Under the pieces are notes generated by a model. That model was given only the letters and a program-made list of their open reading frames with translations. It was not told the DNA's origin and did not search any database. Both the position numbers and the translations under genes were made by a program. DNA of 64,000 nucleotides from positions 62,001 to 126,000 of the forward strand of contig JAQYPV010000023.1 in the NCBI GenBank assembly GCA_028726605.1, written 5' to 3'. Shown here in pieces: positions 35,307-43,556 of this stretch (position 1 is the stretch's first letter; the number at the start of each line of letters is the position of its first letter). Origin of the DNA: Peptoniphilaceae bacterium. Its GTDB lineage: Bacteria > Bacillota > Clostridia > Tissierellales > Peptoniphilaceae.

Positions 35307-35319
35307 GAACATTACGAGC

Positions 35320-35352
35320 GCAATATCTGCGTGATTGCTTTTTTTATTTTTT
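35320..35352 (+). terminator. Short hairpin with long T tract in the operon leader
   Basis: GCAAT-ATCTGCGTG-ATTGC followed by TTTTTTTATTTTTTTT. The stem is only five pairs, so it is a weak terminator or attenuator between the candidate promoter and the first gene. Confidence 0.5.
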
Positions 35353-35452
35353 TTATGATTTTTCCGTAGAAATGTCGGTTTGGCTTCGATAAAATTATTA
35401 CAAACAACGTTGTTTTGATTGTTTCGTTGTTAATTTTCAAAAGGAGGTTGAA

Positions 35453-35878
35453 ATGAAAAAGAAGTTACTCGCGATCATTTTCGCCACTTGCCTTTTGTTT
35501 GGAGCACAATCTCTCGCTGCCAACACCAATGACACTGGATGGGACTGGGATATGCCTCGCTTGAGCCTTGCAAGGTCTACCCCTGAAAGGGCGAAAACTA
35601 ATTCCACTCCAGTATACTTCTACATTAGTTCCTATAAATCCTCTTCTACTGAAGGTAGTATTCTTTTATCGGTTAGAGGGCAAACGGGTGCCATGTTTAC
35701 GAATGGCAAAAAATTTGTTGTTTATGCTGATCGAATTGGTAAATATTGCCTTAGCTCTAACGCCTATGAGGACTATGGGAGCGGTGTTTTTGTAAAAGTC
35801 CGTGGAGACCGTCAAGTCGCAAACTATATTGCAGCCTCTGGTGTATGGAGTCCCGATTCATCTTCGTGCCAGAAGTAA
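35453..35878 (+). CDS. Small secreted protein with SGVWSPDS C-terminus
   Basis: 141-residue exported protein. Signal peptide MKKKLLAIIFATCLLFGAQSLAA (cut near SLA-A). The mature part is about 118 residues, Ser/Tyr/Gly-rich and beta-strand-like (RAKTNSTPVYFYISS, ILLSVRG), with two Cys (about residues 109 and 139) that could form a disulfide. It ends SGVWSPDSSSCQK. This pattern resembles small secreted proteins (DUF2712-like) found beside ABC transporters in Firmicutes, some bacteriocin-associated; I am not certain of the family. A strong AAAGGAGG site precedes the ATG. It is the first gene of the operon with an anchored protein, two permeases and an ATPase. AT-rich coding sequence. Confidence 0.75.
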   Translation: MKKKLLAIIFATCLLFGAQSLAANTNDTGWDWDMPRLSLARSTPERAKTNSTPVYFYISSYKSSSTEGSILLSVRGQTGAMFTNGKKFVVYADRIGKYCLSSNAYEDYGSGVFVKVRGDRQVANYIAASGVWSPDSSSCQK

Positions 35879-35899
35879 TTTATGTACCAGTCCTAAAAT

Positions 35900-35929
35900 A
35901 CGCCAGCAATGCTTTATGCTTGCTGGCGT
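35900..35929 (+). promoter_or_regulatory. Stem-loop between the secreted-protein gene and the next gene
   Basis: ACGCCAGCAA-TGCTTTATGC-TTGCTGGCGT, a perfect 10-bp stem with no T tract, ending five bases before the ribosome site AAAGGAAG. It could stabilise the upstream mRNA or tune expression of the transporter genes. Confidence 0.6.
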
Positions 35930-35943
35930 GAAAGGAAGTGGAT

Positions 35944-36477
35944 ATGAAAAAATTTGTGGCGGTTTTCGCCGTTTTTCTGCTTTTGAGCGTCGTCCGCTAT
36001 CAAACATTGAACGCCGATTATCCTCAGGATGTTGAGATTGAAGAAAAAACACTTCCTGTAACCTACGAGCAAGATGGCATTTCGTTTACGGTGCATCGAG
36101 TGACAATGGATACCGTTACTCGGGATGAGGAGGAGGACAAACCTCTGATTCGTGTGGTAGCACACTTGACGATTGAAAATGAAAGTGCTGAAGACGTCCC
36201 GCTTCCTCTCGTGTTAAATCAAATGCACCTCAATAATTTTTCCAAGACCTTTTCCACAATACAGCCGCCCATCGATGGTGATGATCCCGAAGAGATCGTG
36301 ATTCCAGCGGATGAAACCATCGAATTTGACGCCGAATACTTGGTGGCGAAGCTCAACCAGGAAGAACAGATGGTCTATTTGGCCATTATACCCGAACTGT
36401 ATGAGGAAAAATATCAAGAAAAGCTCGAGCAAAAGATTCTCTACTACGAAACCATTCCTGTCGAGGGGGCACTATGA
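35944..36477 (+). CDS. Membrane-anchored extracellular protein, unknown function
   Basis: 177 residues with an N-terminal hydrophobic segment (FVAVFAVFLLLSVV) that is either an uncleaved anchor or a signal peptide, followed by an acidic, beta-rich extracellular domain (TYEQDGISFTVHRV, IRVVAHLTIENES) resembling immunoglobulin-like or DUF4352-like folds. No lipobox Cys is present. ATG 35944 follows AAAGGAAG. It overlaps the next permease gene by ATGA, so it belongs to the transporter operon; a role as an accessory or immunity protein is plausible but inferred only from position. Confidence 0.65.
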   Translation: MKKFVAVFAVFLLLSVVRYQTLNADYPQDVEIEEKTLPVTYEQDGISFTVHRVTMDTVTRDEEEDKPLIRVVAHLTIENESAEDVPLPLVLNQMHLNNFSKTFSTIQPPIDGDDPEEIVIPADETIEFDAEYLVAKLNQEEQMVYLAIIPELYEEKYQEKLEQKILYYETIPVEGAL

Positions 36478-37259
36478 TCCGATCCGATTTTTATCGCGTC
36501 TCGAAACGACGCCGCCTTTGGCTTCTCCTTCCCATCTACTTGATCCTCTTGGTCATGGAACTCAACTCCATTTTTACGACCGATATGGCTCAATCCCTTC
36601 AAGATGTCGATTGGTTCGTTCAAGCGGGATCCAGGACGATCTGGCCACCGCTGTTCCCCACCAAAGCCTACTTAATTCACCAATACTTGGTCTATTTCAT
36701 CGTGGCCTTACCTGCGTCTGACCTCTTCATTGAAGACGCCAAGACGCAGTTTCTCGAGCACTATCAGATGCATGCGAAACGCGAGAAGTACGCCCTCTCC
36801 CATTACATGTCGAACTTCATCATCGCCGGACTCGCCGGAGTGCTTCCGCTTTTGTGCATCTCTTGGCTCGACTTTATGATGGTACCATCCGTTGGCACGC
36901 ATCCGATCAACATGAACGTTTTGCCGGCCGACCGCGCCTACCTCTATGACCTGTTCTTCGACCACTTTTGGCTCTATTTTTTCATCGTACAGATCCGCGC
37001 TTTTCTGGGATGTGGCCTCATCGGCGCATTTTCAATGGCCATCAACAATACGTTTCACAATTCGTATGTGGGCTATGTCTTGCCGCTCTTCATCATGCAA
37101 TTGAGCGTGGAACTTCCAGTCATTGGCGACGCCTACCTCGTCACGGAACTGCCCTCCAGTGTTTCAAAAATAGGTGTCGGTGGTTGGATTTTTGTTCTTT
37201 TGATGATTGCCTTTATTCTGTACGATGTCTTCAAGCAAATGAAGGGAAATGAGCGATGA
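36474..37259 (+). CDS. Polytopic membrane protein, putative ABC permease 1
   Basis: 261 residues, about six membrane segments (LWLLLPIYLILLVMEL, YLVYFIVALPASDLFI, FIIAGLAGVLPLLCI, YFFIVQIRAFLGCGLIGAF, YVLPLFIMQLSVE, WIFVLLMIAFILY). The cytoplasmic loop LEHYQMHAKREKYALSHYMSN between helices 2 and 3 is the sort of coupling segment seen in DUF2705-like/ABC-2 permeases. It overlaps its neighbours by four bases on both sides (ATGA), so stoichiometric production with the second permease is likely. No sequence-specific substrate clue. Confidence 0.7.
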   Translation: MIRSDFYRVSKRRRLWLLLPIYLILLVMELNSIFTTDMAQSLQDVDWFVQAGSRTIWPPLFPTKAYLIHQYLVYFIVALPASDLFIEDAKTQFLEHYQMHAKREKYALSHYMSNFIIAGLAGVLPLLCISWLDFMMVPSVGTHPINMNVLPADRAYLYDLFFDHFWLYFFIVQIRAFLGCGLIGAFSMAINNTFHNSYVGYVLPLFIMQLSVELPVIGDAYLVTELPSSVSKIGVGGWIFVLLMIAFILYDVFKQMKGNER

Positions 37260-38026
37260 AGTCTTTTGCCGAACATTTTTTACGTCTCAACCGGCGGAAA
37301 TTGCTCATCCTCGCTCTCGTCTTCGTCGCGACCATTGCACTTCCCCTCTATCTCGCCCCGCAACAGAGCGCAGATACCTTGGGCACCAACGTGAACGAAG
37401 TGACGGACCCGAATGAGATCATCCCCTTTGTGTTTACTGTGCCACCCGTCGGCTACGATCCCAAAGCCTATCACTTGCCCATCTTTTGGCTCCTCCAGCA
37501 CTACTTGGTGGTCTTTCCCGTGAGCCTTTTGCTCTGGCAATACCATCGAAACTTTTCATCATCCTATGTGCTGATCCTGCAAAGCCGCCGAAGTTATTTC
37601 AACATCTTACTGATGCTCGCCGTCGCTTTGCCCCTCTGCTTTGGTCTCGTGCGTCTGGCGCTCATCGCAATCATCACAGGACAGATGACCGAACTCAACC
37701 TGAACAACTTTCAATTCTCTCTGAAGTTGTTCGCCATGTTCATGGCGGAAGACGTCTTTTTTTGCCTTCTGAGCCTCACCATCGCCTTGTACGGGAACAT
37801 TCGAAGCGGCGCCATGACCAGCCTCAGTTTGATCCTGCTTTCGACCTTTTTCCCCACACCGTTTTTGCCCGGTCAGGCGTCCATGGCCATCCGTCAGCAG
37901 GAAATCATGGAAAATGGCTTTTCTTTTTCCACGGAAGTTGTCATCTACGGGGTCTACCTCTCCGCGGTATTGCTGGCCTATGAAGCAGGCACCCGAAAAT
38001 ACGATTTTCTTTTTAGTCAAGAATAG
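37256..38026 (+). CDS. Polytopic membrane protein, putative ABC permease 2
   Basis: 256 residues, about six membrane segments. The N-terminal basic helix (LNRRKLLILALVFVATIALPLYLA) is followed by an extracellular loop, then YHLPIFWLLQHYLVVFPVSLLLW and a cytoplasmic ILQSRRSYFNILL segment, a layout close to that of the preceding permease and reminiscent of DUF2705-like proteins. It starts within the stop of the preceding gene. The ATPase follows nine bases later. The two permeases probably form a heterodimer with the ATPase. Confidence 0.7.
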   Translation: MKSFAEHFLRLNRRKLLILALVFVATIALPLYLAPQQSADTLGTNVNEVTDPNEIIPFVFTVPPVGYDPKAYHLPIFWLLQHYLVVFPVSLLLWQYHRNFSSSYVLILQSRRSYFNILLMLAVALPLCFGLVRLALIAIITGQMTELNLNNFQFSLKLFAMFMAEDVFFCLLSLTIALYGNIRSGAMTSLSLILLSTFFPTPFLPGQASMAIRQQEIMENGFSFSTEVVIYGVYLSAVLLAYEAGTRKYDFLFSQE

Positions 38027-38035
38027 GAGAGCGGT

Positions 38036-38707
38036 ATGATTCAAATCCAACATGCCACCAAAATCATCAACGGACAGCACGTACTGGACGACATCAATCT
38101 AGATCTGCCGGACGGCAAGATCATCGGCTTTCAGGGACGAAATGGATCGGGAAAGACGATGCTGTTTCGCGCCATCACGGGACTCATCTTGCTCACCGAA
38201 GGCAAAATCTGGGTCAATGGAAAGCTCGTCGGCGAAAAATACACGCCGGAACACGTCGGATTGTTGCTCGAAAATCCACGCTTCATCGACAACATGTCCG
38301 GCCGTGAAAACTTGCGGCTCCTCAGCATGATGATGGAAAAAAGCGACCCCCACGAAGTGGATCGCGTGTTAAACGACGTCGGTCTCAGCGCCGCCGCGGA
38401 TAAAAAATATCGCGCCTATTCTCTGGGGATGAAACAGCGCCTCGGCATCGCCGGCGCCCTGCTCGGTTCGCCCACGCTCATCTTGCTGGATGAACCCACC
38501 ATCGCGCTCGATGACGACGGCATCGAGTTGCTCTACGAGATCCTGAAACGCCTCCGAGCGCAGGGCAAGACCGTACTCATTTCGAGCCATGAAAAAGAAA
38601 TCATCGACCGCTTCTCCGATATCGTCGTGATGATGAAGACCGGAAAAGTGGTCGATGTAATCAAACATGAGAGCGTAAGCCCTTCGGCGTCACGCCTCTC
38701 TCAATGA
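38036..38707 (+). CDS. ABC transporter ATPase with E-loop (self-protection type)
   Basis: 223-residue ATPase. Walker A GRNGSGKTMLF, signature YSLGMKQRLGIA, Walker B LILLDEPT and H-loop ISSHE are intact. The Q-loop Gln is replaced by Glu (VGLLLENPRF). This E-loop is a known hallmark of LanF-type lantibiotic-immunity ATPases, along with the YSLGMKQRLGIA signature. Nine bases separate it from the second permease; the ribosome site is GAGAGCGGT-like and weak. The downstream end of the operon has no clear terminator. The likely job is expelling a membrane-active peptide, possibly one related to the secreted protein encoded first. Confidence 0.88.
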   Translation: MIQIQHATKIINGQHVLDDINLDLPDGKIIGFQGRNGSGKTMLFRAITGLILLTEGKIWVNGKLVGEKYTPEHVGLLLENPRFIDNMSGRENLRLLSMMMEKSDPHEVDRVLNDVGLSAAADKKYRAYSLGMKQRLGIAGALLGSPTLILLDEPTIALDDDGIELLYEILKRLRAQGKTVLISSHEKEIIDRFSDIVVMMKTGKVVDVIKHESVSPSASRLSQ

Positions 38708-38802
38708 CATTTTTCTATCTCTCTTCACAAAGAGCGATGTTCAAGGCCGGTTCCCACCTCACAAACGGTCCCACCTCAAACGCGGATCGCCTTCCCCTCC
38801 GC

Positions 38803-39654
38803 TTACGCTTCATGGTCTCGAAGCAGCCCCAAAAACTCAGCCATAACGGCCGCCTCGGCCGCTCGGTTGGTGTCGCTGGTCGCAGCCATTTCCGCCCAGC
38901 GCTGGGCCTGTTCGTAGTCGACTTCCACGCCCTTACCGAGGATGAGGTCGTAGGCCAGCTCGATCATACTGTCCGCATCACCCTGATCGGCGCGCACGAT
39001 GTCCGTCTGTACTTCCAGCGCCGTCGTAAACGGCGCAAAGAAAGCATCCACGTCATCGCCATAGGGCGCAATGGCGGCCTTGAGAAGATCTAAGGCCCGT
39101 TCGTCCGTCCACGTGGAAAATGCCTCTTCCTCTGGCGCGCGCACCTCAGGTGGCGCATCCAAGGCATCCGGGGTTTCAGCGGCAAGGGTTTCGTCGGACG
39201 CCATGTTTGAGGACTCAGCCTCGGCGCTCGCTGTCGGCGCTCCCACCGAATGAGCATCGCCCGCGTCCGTCAATGCGTCCACCGTCGTCTTATAAATATG
39301 CAAGCTCATCCAGAGCGCCGCCACGTCGCCATCGTCCAACTCGTAGGCGTCGCGCAAGAGCGGAAGCATGCCCAACGGCGCCTCGGGATCGTAGTCATAG
39401 CCCGTGTACTCTTGGCGGAAGAGAAGGTAGATGACGTCTTCGAAGGCAAACCCCGAGAGGTCCACGCCCACCGGCGTCAGCGCAATCGGCGGCGTGGGCG
39501 TCGCCCGATGCGCAAAAATGCGTTCGATGTCGGCTGCCGCCGCGTTCACATCCATGGCGTCGTTGTACGTCTGACTGATGGCCTCCATGAGCACCGGCTG
39601 CACGCCAAAGAGGCACGCGTCATGGATGATTTGAGGAAATGCGTAGCGAATCAT
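38803..39654 (-). CDS. Sel1-like repeat protein with acidic linker
   Basis: 283 residues, no signal peptide. The N-terminal half (about 1-125) is alpha-helical and unrecognised; residues about 125-190 are a low-complexity Ala/Glu/Ser/Pro linker. The C-terminus has a Sel1/TPR-like stretch (GDADSMIELAYDLILGKGVEVDYEQAQRWAEMAA), where AQRWAEMAA is the typical second helix. Such repeats usually mediate protein contacts. ATG 39654 follows AAGGAGGGAGC. It lies nine bases after glmS, so is co-transcribed with it. Function unknown. Confidence 0.7.
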   Translation of the reverse strand: MIRYAFPQIIHDACLFGVQPVLMEAISQTYNDAMDVNAAAADIERIFAHRATPTPPIALTPVGVDLSGFAFEDVIYLLFRQEYTGYDYDPEAPLGMLPLLRDAYELDDGDVAALWMSLHIYKTTVDALTDAGDAHSVGAPTASAEAESSNMASDETLAAETPDALDAPPEVRAPEEEAFSTWTDERALDLLKAAIAPYGDDVDAFFAPFTTALEVQTDIVRADQGDADSMIELAYDLILGKGVEVDYEQAQRWAEMAATSDTNRAAEAAVMAEFLGLLRDHEA

Positions 39655-39663
39655 GCTCCCTCC

Positions 39664-41496
39664 TTACTCGACGGTCACGCTCTTGGCCAGGTTGCGCGGC
39701 TTGTCCACGTCGAGGCCACGCCCCACCGAGACGTAATACGCCATCAGCTGCATAGGCACCACCGAGAGACTCGTCGCCCACAGCGGGTCGATGGCCGGGA
39801 TGGTCGTGATCTCCCCGATGGCGTCAAAGCCGTCCAGGCCTTCCATCACCAACGTGAACACGGCCGCTCCGCGCGTCTTCACTTCCAACAGGTTCGAACG
39901 GATCTTCTCCGACAACGCCGGTTGCGTGGCGATGCCGATCACCGGCGTTCCCTCGTCGATCAGGCTGATGGTGCCGTGCTTGAGTTCTCCCGCGGCATAG
40001 GCCTCCGAATGCACATACGAGATCTCCTTCAGTTTGAGGCTCGCTTCCAAGCACGCCGCGTAGTCCAGCCCGCGGCCCACGTAGTACATGTGCTCGTCGT
40101 TCAAATAGTGCTGCGCGATGGCCTTGTAATCCTCATGATGCTTCAAGATGGCGTCCATCTTGCGCGGGATGCTCTTGAGTTCCCCGAGGAGTTCCTGCAC
40201 GCGCGCCTCGTCGATGCGGCCGAGCGTGACCGCCAAGTCGAGGGCGATGAGATCCATCACCAAAAGTTGACAGCTGTAGGCTTTGGTCGTGGCCACGGCG
40301 ATCTCCGGCCCCGCCACCGTGTAGATGACGCGATCCGCCTCGCGCGCAATGGACGACCCCACGACGTTCACGATGGCGAGCGTCGGCGCGCCCTGCTTTT
40401 TCGCCTCCCGAAGCGCCGCCAGCGAATCCGCCGTCTCGCCCGACTGCGAGATGATGATGACGAGGTCCTTCTCGGACAAAATGGGATTGCGATAGCGGAA
40501 CTCCGACGCGATGTCCACGTCCACGGGAATGCGCGCCAACTCCTCCATGACGTACTTGGACACACAGCCCACGTGGTACGCCGAGCCGCACGCCACGATG
40601 TGCACGCGATCAAACGACTTGTAGAAGTCTGGCGTCATGTGAGAACCCTTGAAGCGAATCCACCCGTTCGTGTCCACGAAGTGGCGCAACGTGTTCGCGA
40701 TGACCACCGGCTGCTCGAAGATCTCTTTGAGCATGAAGTGATCGAAGCCGCCTTTTTCGGCCGCCTCGATGTCCCAGTCGATGTGCGTGAGTTCCAGTTC
40801 AATGGGATGCCCCTCGCCATCGTAGAACTGGATCCCGTCGCGCGAGAGCGTCGCCATCTGGTCGTCATCCATGTAGTAGACGTCACGTGTGTGTTTCAAA
40901 AGCGCCGGTACGTCCGAAGCCAGGTACGCCCGTCCGTCCGCCACGCCCAAAATCATGGGCGAACTCTTACGCATGACCCAGATCTCGCCCGGCCGGTCGT
41001 CGAAGAGAATGGCCAGCGCGTACGACCCGTGAATGGCCGCCTTCGCATGTTTGAGCGCGTCCAGCGCATCGCCCGATTCGCGGTAGTAGTAGTCGATGAG
41101 ATCGATGCACACTTCCGTGTCGGTCTCCGAATAGAACGTGTATCCTTTATCCGTGAGCTCCGCCTTGAGTTCCGCAAAGTTCTCGATGATGCCGTTGTGC
41201 ACGCCCACCACGCGGTCGCCCTTGGAGTGGTGCGGATGCGCGTTGAGCTGGTTGGACTCGCCATGCGTGGCCCAGCGAGTGTGGCCGATGCCCTCCGTGC
41301 CTTGGGGGGCCGCCTCAGCGACCAGCTTCTCCAAATTCGAAAGACGCCCTTTTTCCTTAATCACCTCGATGGCACCTTCGGGATGGCGCACGGCAATGCC
41401 CGCGGAATCATAGCCGCGGTATTCTAATTTCTCTAATCCATCCAATAAAATGTCTGTTGCTTTTTCGTCACCGACATAGCCGACGATACCGCACAT
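39664..41496 (-). CDS. glmS: Glucosamine-fructose-6-phosphate aminotransferase
   Basis: 610 residues, the normal length. The N-terminal class II glutaminase starts with the catalytic Cys (MCGIVGYVG) and has RWATHG and HNGIIEN. Two SIS isomerase domains follow (ACGSAYHVG, SQSGETADSL, and FVGRG-like YYVGRGLDYA), ending KSVTVE. It makes glucosamine-6-phosphate for cell-wall synthesis; glmM, the next enzyme, is at the right edge of the window. The leader holds a CCGGCG/CGCCGG hairpin but no recognisable glmS ribozyme. A TAAAAT box near 41546 could be the -10. Confidence 0.97.
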   Translation of the reverse strand: MCGIVGYVGDEKATDILLDGLEKLEYRGYDSAGIAVRHPEGAIEVIKEKGRLSNLEKLVAEAAPQGTEGIGHTRWATHGESNQLNAHPHHSKGDRVVGVHNGIIENFAELKAELTDKGYTFYSETDTEVCIDLIDYYYRESGDALDALKHAKAAIHGSYALAILFDDRPGEIWVMRKSSPMILGVADGRAYLASDVPALLKHTRDVYYMDDDQMATLSRDGIQFYDGEGHPIELELTHIDWDIEAAEKGGFDHFMLKEIFEQPVVIANTLRHFVDTNGWIRFKGSHMTPDFYKSFDRVHIVACGSAYHVGCVSKYVMEELARIPVDVDIASEFRYRNPILSEKDLVIIISQSGETADSLAALREAKKQGAPTLAIVNVVGSSIAREADRVIYTVAGPEIAVATTKAYSCQLLVMDLIALDLAVTLGRIDEARVQELLGELKSIPRKMDAILKHHEDYKAIAQHYLNDEHMYYVGRGLDYAACLEASLKLKEISYVHSEAYAAGELKHGTISLIDEGTPVIGIATQPALSEKIRSNLLEVKTRGAAVFTLVMEGLDGFDAIGEITTIPAIDPLWATSLSVVPMQLMAYYVSVGRGLDVDKPRNLAKSVTVE

Positions 41497-41702
41497 GTCT
41501 TCTCCTTCCCCGGCGTCTTCGCGCGCCGGAACCTTCTCTCTGAATTAGTTTATTTTACCCCAAACGGAGCACTCCTGCACATGACACCGCGGCGTTTGCG
41601 CTGGATCAGCTTGCAACCTTTTCTGCAAGAGAAGGCGAATTATGCTAGACTTGTCACGGAAAGAAGTCGTTTTCACAAAGACGAAAGGAGCAAAACAAGA
41701 CA

Positions 41703-41987
41703 ATGAAAGTGCAAATTTGTACCGGCACCAAGTGTATGTTTTATGGTGCGGATAATATCATAGACCGCGTCGTCGATCTCAGTGAGAATCTCTCCGAGTA
41801 CCCGGGCATTCCGGAAGACGCCCAGCTGGACATCGAAATCATCCCGTGCAACGACCACTGCAAGGGCAAGGGACGCCACGTGAGCCCCCTCGTCTATGTG
41901 GACGGTGAGGCCATCGAGAAGGCGTCCAGTTCGGCACTCATGGAGCGCATTCTTAACACATTACAGGAGGAGCAAGGACAAACATGA
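41703..41987 (+). CDS. Thioredoxin-like [2Fe-2S] ferredoxin
   Basis: 94-residue protein with the thioredoxin-like ferredoxin pattern of HndA/NuoE C-termini: CTGTKC (C-x4-C) and, near residue 50, CNDHC (C-x3-C). It would carry one [2Fe-2S] cluster and pass electrons to a partner. The helical N-terminal part of NuoE is missing, so this is the stand-alone small form. Ribosome site AAAGGAGCAAAAC. It overlaps the hydrogenase gene by four bases (ATGA), which points to a functional pair. Confidence 0.88.
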   Translation: MKVQICTGTKCMFYGADNIIDRVVDLSENLSEYPGIPEDAQLDIEIIPCNDHCKGKGRHVSPLVYVDGEAIEKASSSALMERILNTLQEEQGQT

Positions 41988-43486
41988 GAAGCAGTTATGT
42001 TGACGTCATCAGCATTCGGCGTATGGCTTTCGCGAGTATCGCGCGCATGGCGTACAACAACCGACCGCTGAATCAACTTCACGAAGAAATCTACGCGCAG
42101 CTTCCCGGCGAAGTGGCCCGTTATCGCGAGAACATCTTTCGCGAGCGCGCCGTCTTCGGCGAGCGTCTGCGTTTGGCGCTGGGGCTCGACTCCCGGCCGG
42201 CGGACCAGATCGGCGACGTCACCGAAGGGGTTGAAGATGTCGACATCGACACGCGCTTTTTCAATCCGCCGCTGGTGGACGTCTTAAAGATCGCCTGTGA
42301 GGCCTGCCCCGACCACCACATCCAGATCACCGACAACTGCCGCAAATGTCTGGCGCATCCGTGCAAGAACGTCTGCCCGAAGAACGCCATTTCGGCCGGA
42401 GACGGGAAGATGGTCATTGACCAGAACAAGTGCATCAAGTGCAAGAAGTGCATGATCGAGTGCCCGTATTCGGCCATCGTGGAGACCAATCGCCCCTGTG
42501 CGGCGGCGTGCGGCGTCAAGGCCATCGGCTCAGATTACTTAGGGCGTGCGCAAATCGACGAAGACAAATGCGTCTCTTGCGGCGCCTGCATCAGCGCCTG
42601 CCCATTCGGCGCCATTGCGGACAAATCGCAGATCTATCAGGTCATCAAGGCCATTCAATCAGACGTGCCCATCTACGGCATCATTGCGCCGTCGTTTACC
42701 GGACAGTTCGGCGCGCTCACCAAACCAGAACAGGTGCGCGCCGCCATTCGCGAGCTGGGCTTTAAGGACGTCGTCGAAGTCGGCTTGGGCGCGGACCTCA
42801 CCACAATGAACGAGGCGAAAGAGTTTTTGGAGACGGTGCCGGACGAACGGCCCTTCATGGGCACCAGTTGCTGCTACTCGTGGAAGCTCATGGTGCAGAA
42901 GAATTTCCCGGAGGTGAATCCGCTGATCTCCGAGAGTTCGACGCCGATGGTATACACCGCCCAGCAGATCAAGAAGGCGCATCCGGATTGCAAGGTCGTC
43001 TTCATCGGCCCCTGCCTCTCCAAGAAGTTGGAAGGGTTGCAACCCCACGTGCACTCCTATGTGGACTTCGTCATCACGTTTGAAGAGCTCATGGGCATGT
43101 TCGTGGCTCGTGAAATCGAACCGGCGTCCATCGAGACCGAGGAATCCCTCACCGACGCCTCCAGCACCGGGCGCGGCTACGCGGTGGGCGGCGGTGTGGC
43201 GCACGCCGTGGTGGCCCGCGCCAAAGAGATCGACCCCTCGCGCGAAATCCAAGTCGAAGCCGCGGAAGGCCTCGCCGACTGTGTCATGCTCATGCGCCTC
43301 GCAAAGGCGGGTCGCAAAAACGGCATGCTCTTGGAAGGCATGGCGTGCAAGACGGGATGCATCGGCGGCCCCGGAACGGTCGTCCCACGGCATCGCGCGC
43401 GCAAGGCGAACGCCGCCTTTGCCGCCGCTTCGCCCTTTACGTCGCCTGCCGACAATACGAACATCCCGGACGAAGACAAACCGTAA
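41984..43486 (+). CDS. [FeFe] hydrogenase, group B-like
   Basis: 500-residue iron-only hydrogenase, producing or consuming H2. The N-terminal 100 residues are unique; then come three ferredoxin-type cluster motifs (CRKCLAHPCKNVCP, CIKCKKCMIECP, CVSCGACISACP). H-cluster motifs: P1 TSCCYSW, P2 GPCLSKK, P3 EGMACKTGCIGGPG. The GPC and GGP variants and lack of the group A MPCxxKxxE sequence suggest group B; P1 has Tyr where Pro is usual. All four H-cluster Cys are present. A small [2Fe-2S] protein is encoded upstream. The HydEFG maturases are not in this window. Rex, 3 kb away, is a likely regulator, but no operator was found. Confidence 0.9.
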   Translation: MRSSYVDVISIRRMAFASIARMAYNNRPLNQLHEEIYAQLPGEVARYRENIFRERAVFGERLRLALGLDSRPADQIGDVTEGVEDVDIDTRFFNPPLVDVLKIACEACPDHHIQITDNCRKCLAHPCKNVCPKNAISAGDGKMVIDQNKCIKCKKCMIECPYSAIVETNRPCAAACGVKAIGSDYLGRAQIDEDKCVSCGACISACPFGAIADKSQIYQVIKAIQSDVPIYGIIAPSFTGQFGALTKPEQVRAAIRELGFKDVVEVGLGADLTTMNEAKEFLETVPDERPFMGTSCCYSWKLMVQKNFPEVNPLISESSTPMVYTAQQIKKAHPDCKVVFIGPCLSKKLEGLQPHVHSYVDFVITFEELMGMFVAREIEPASIETEESLTDASSTGRGYAVGGGVAHAVVARAKEIDPSREIQVEAAEGLADCVMLMRLAKAGRKNGMLLEGMACKTGCIGGPGTVVPRHRARKANAAFAAASPFTSPADNTNIPDEDKP

Positions 43487-43501
43487 TCGACTCAAATGGA
43501 A

Positions 43502-43538
43502 AACGCCCCGGCAACAGTGCGGTCGGGGCGTTGTTTTT
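43502..43538. terminator. Bidirectional terminator after the hydrogenase gene
   Basis: ACGCCCCG...CGGGGCGT followed by TGTTTTTT on plus, and TTTT on minus for the converging GDPD-like gene. Confidence 0.87.
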
Positions 43539-43556
43539 TAGTCAAGGCGGCGTCCT

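Noticed and set aside
35453-35878. Lactococcin 972 family assignment for the secreted protein
   Set aside because: Size and the SGVWSPDS end do not match what I know of that family; left as unassigned, DUF2712-like at best.
39250-41427. 725-codon plus-strand ORF
   Set aside because: Antisense shadow of glmS; Arg/His-rich sequence typical of reverse reading of GC-rich genes.
41497-41700. glmS ribozyme in the glmS leader
   Set aside because: The leader is short, with only a small CCGGCG/CGCCGG hairpin; the AGCGCC-type core of the glmS ribozyme is not there.
41640-41702. Rex site upstream of the hydrogenase genes
   Set aside because: TTGTCA and TTCACAA half-sites occur but are too far apart for a Rex palindrome.
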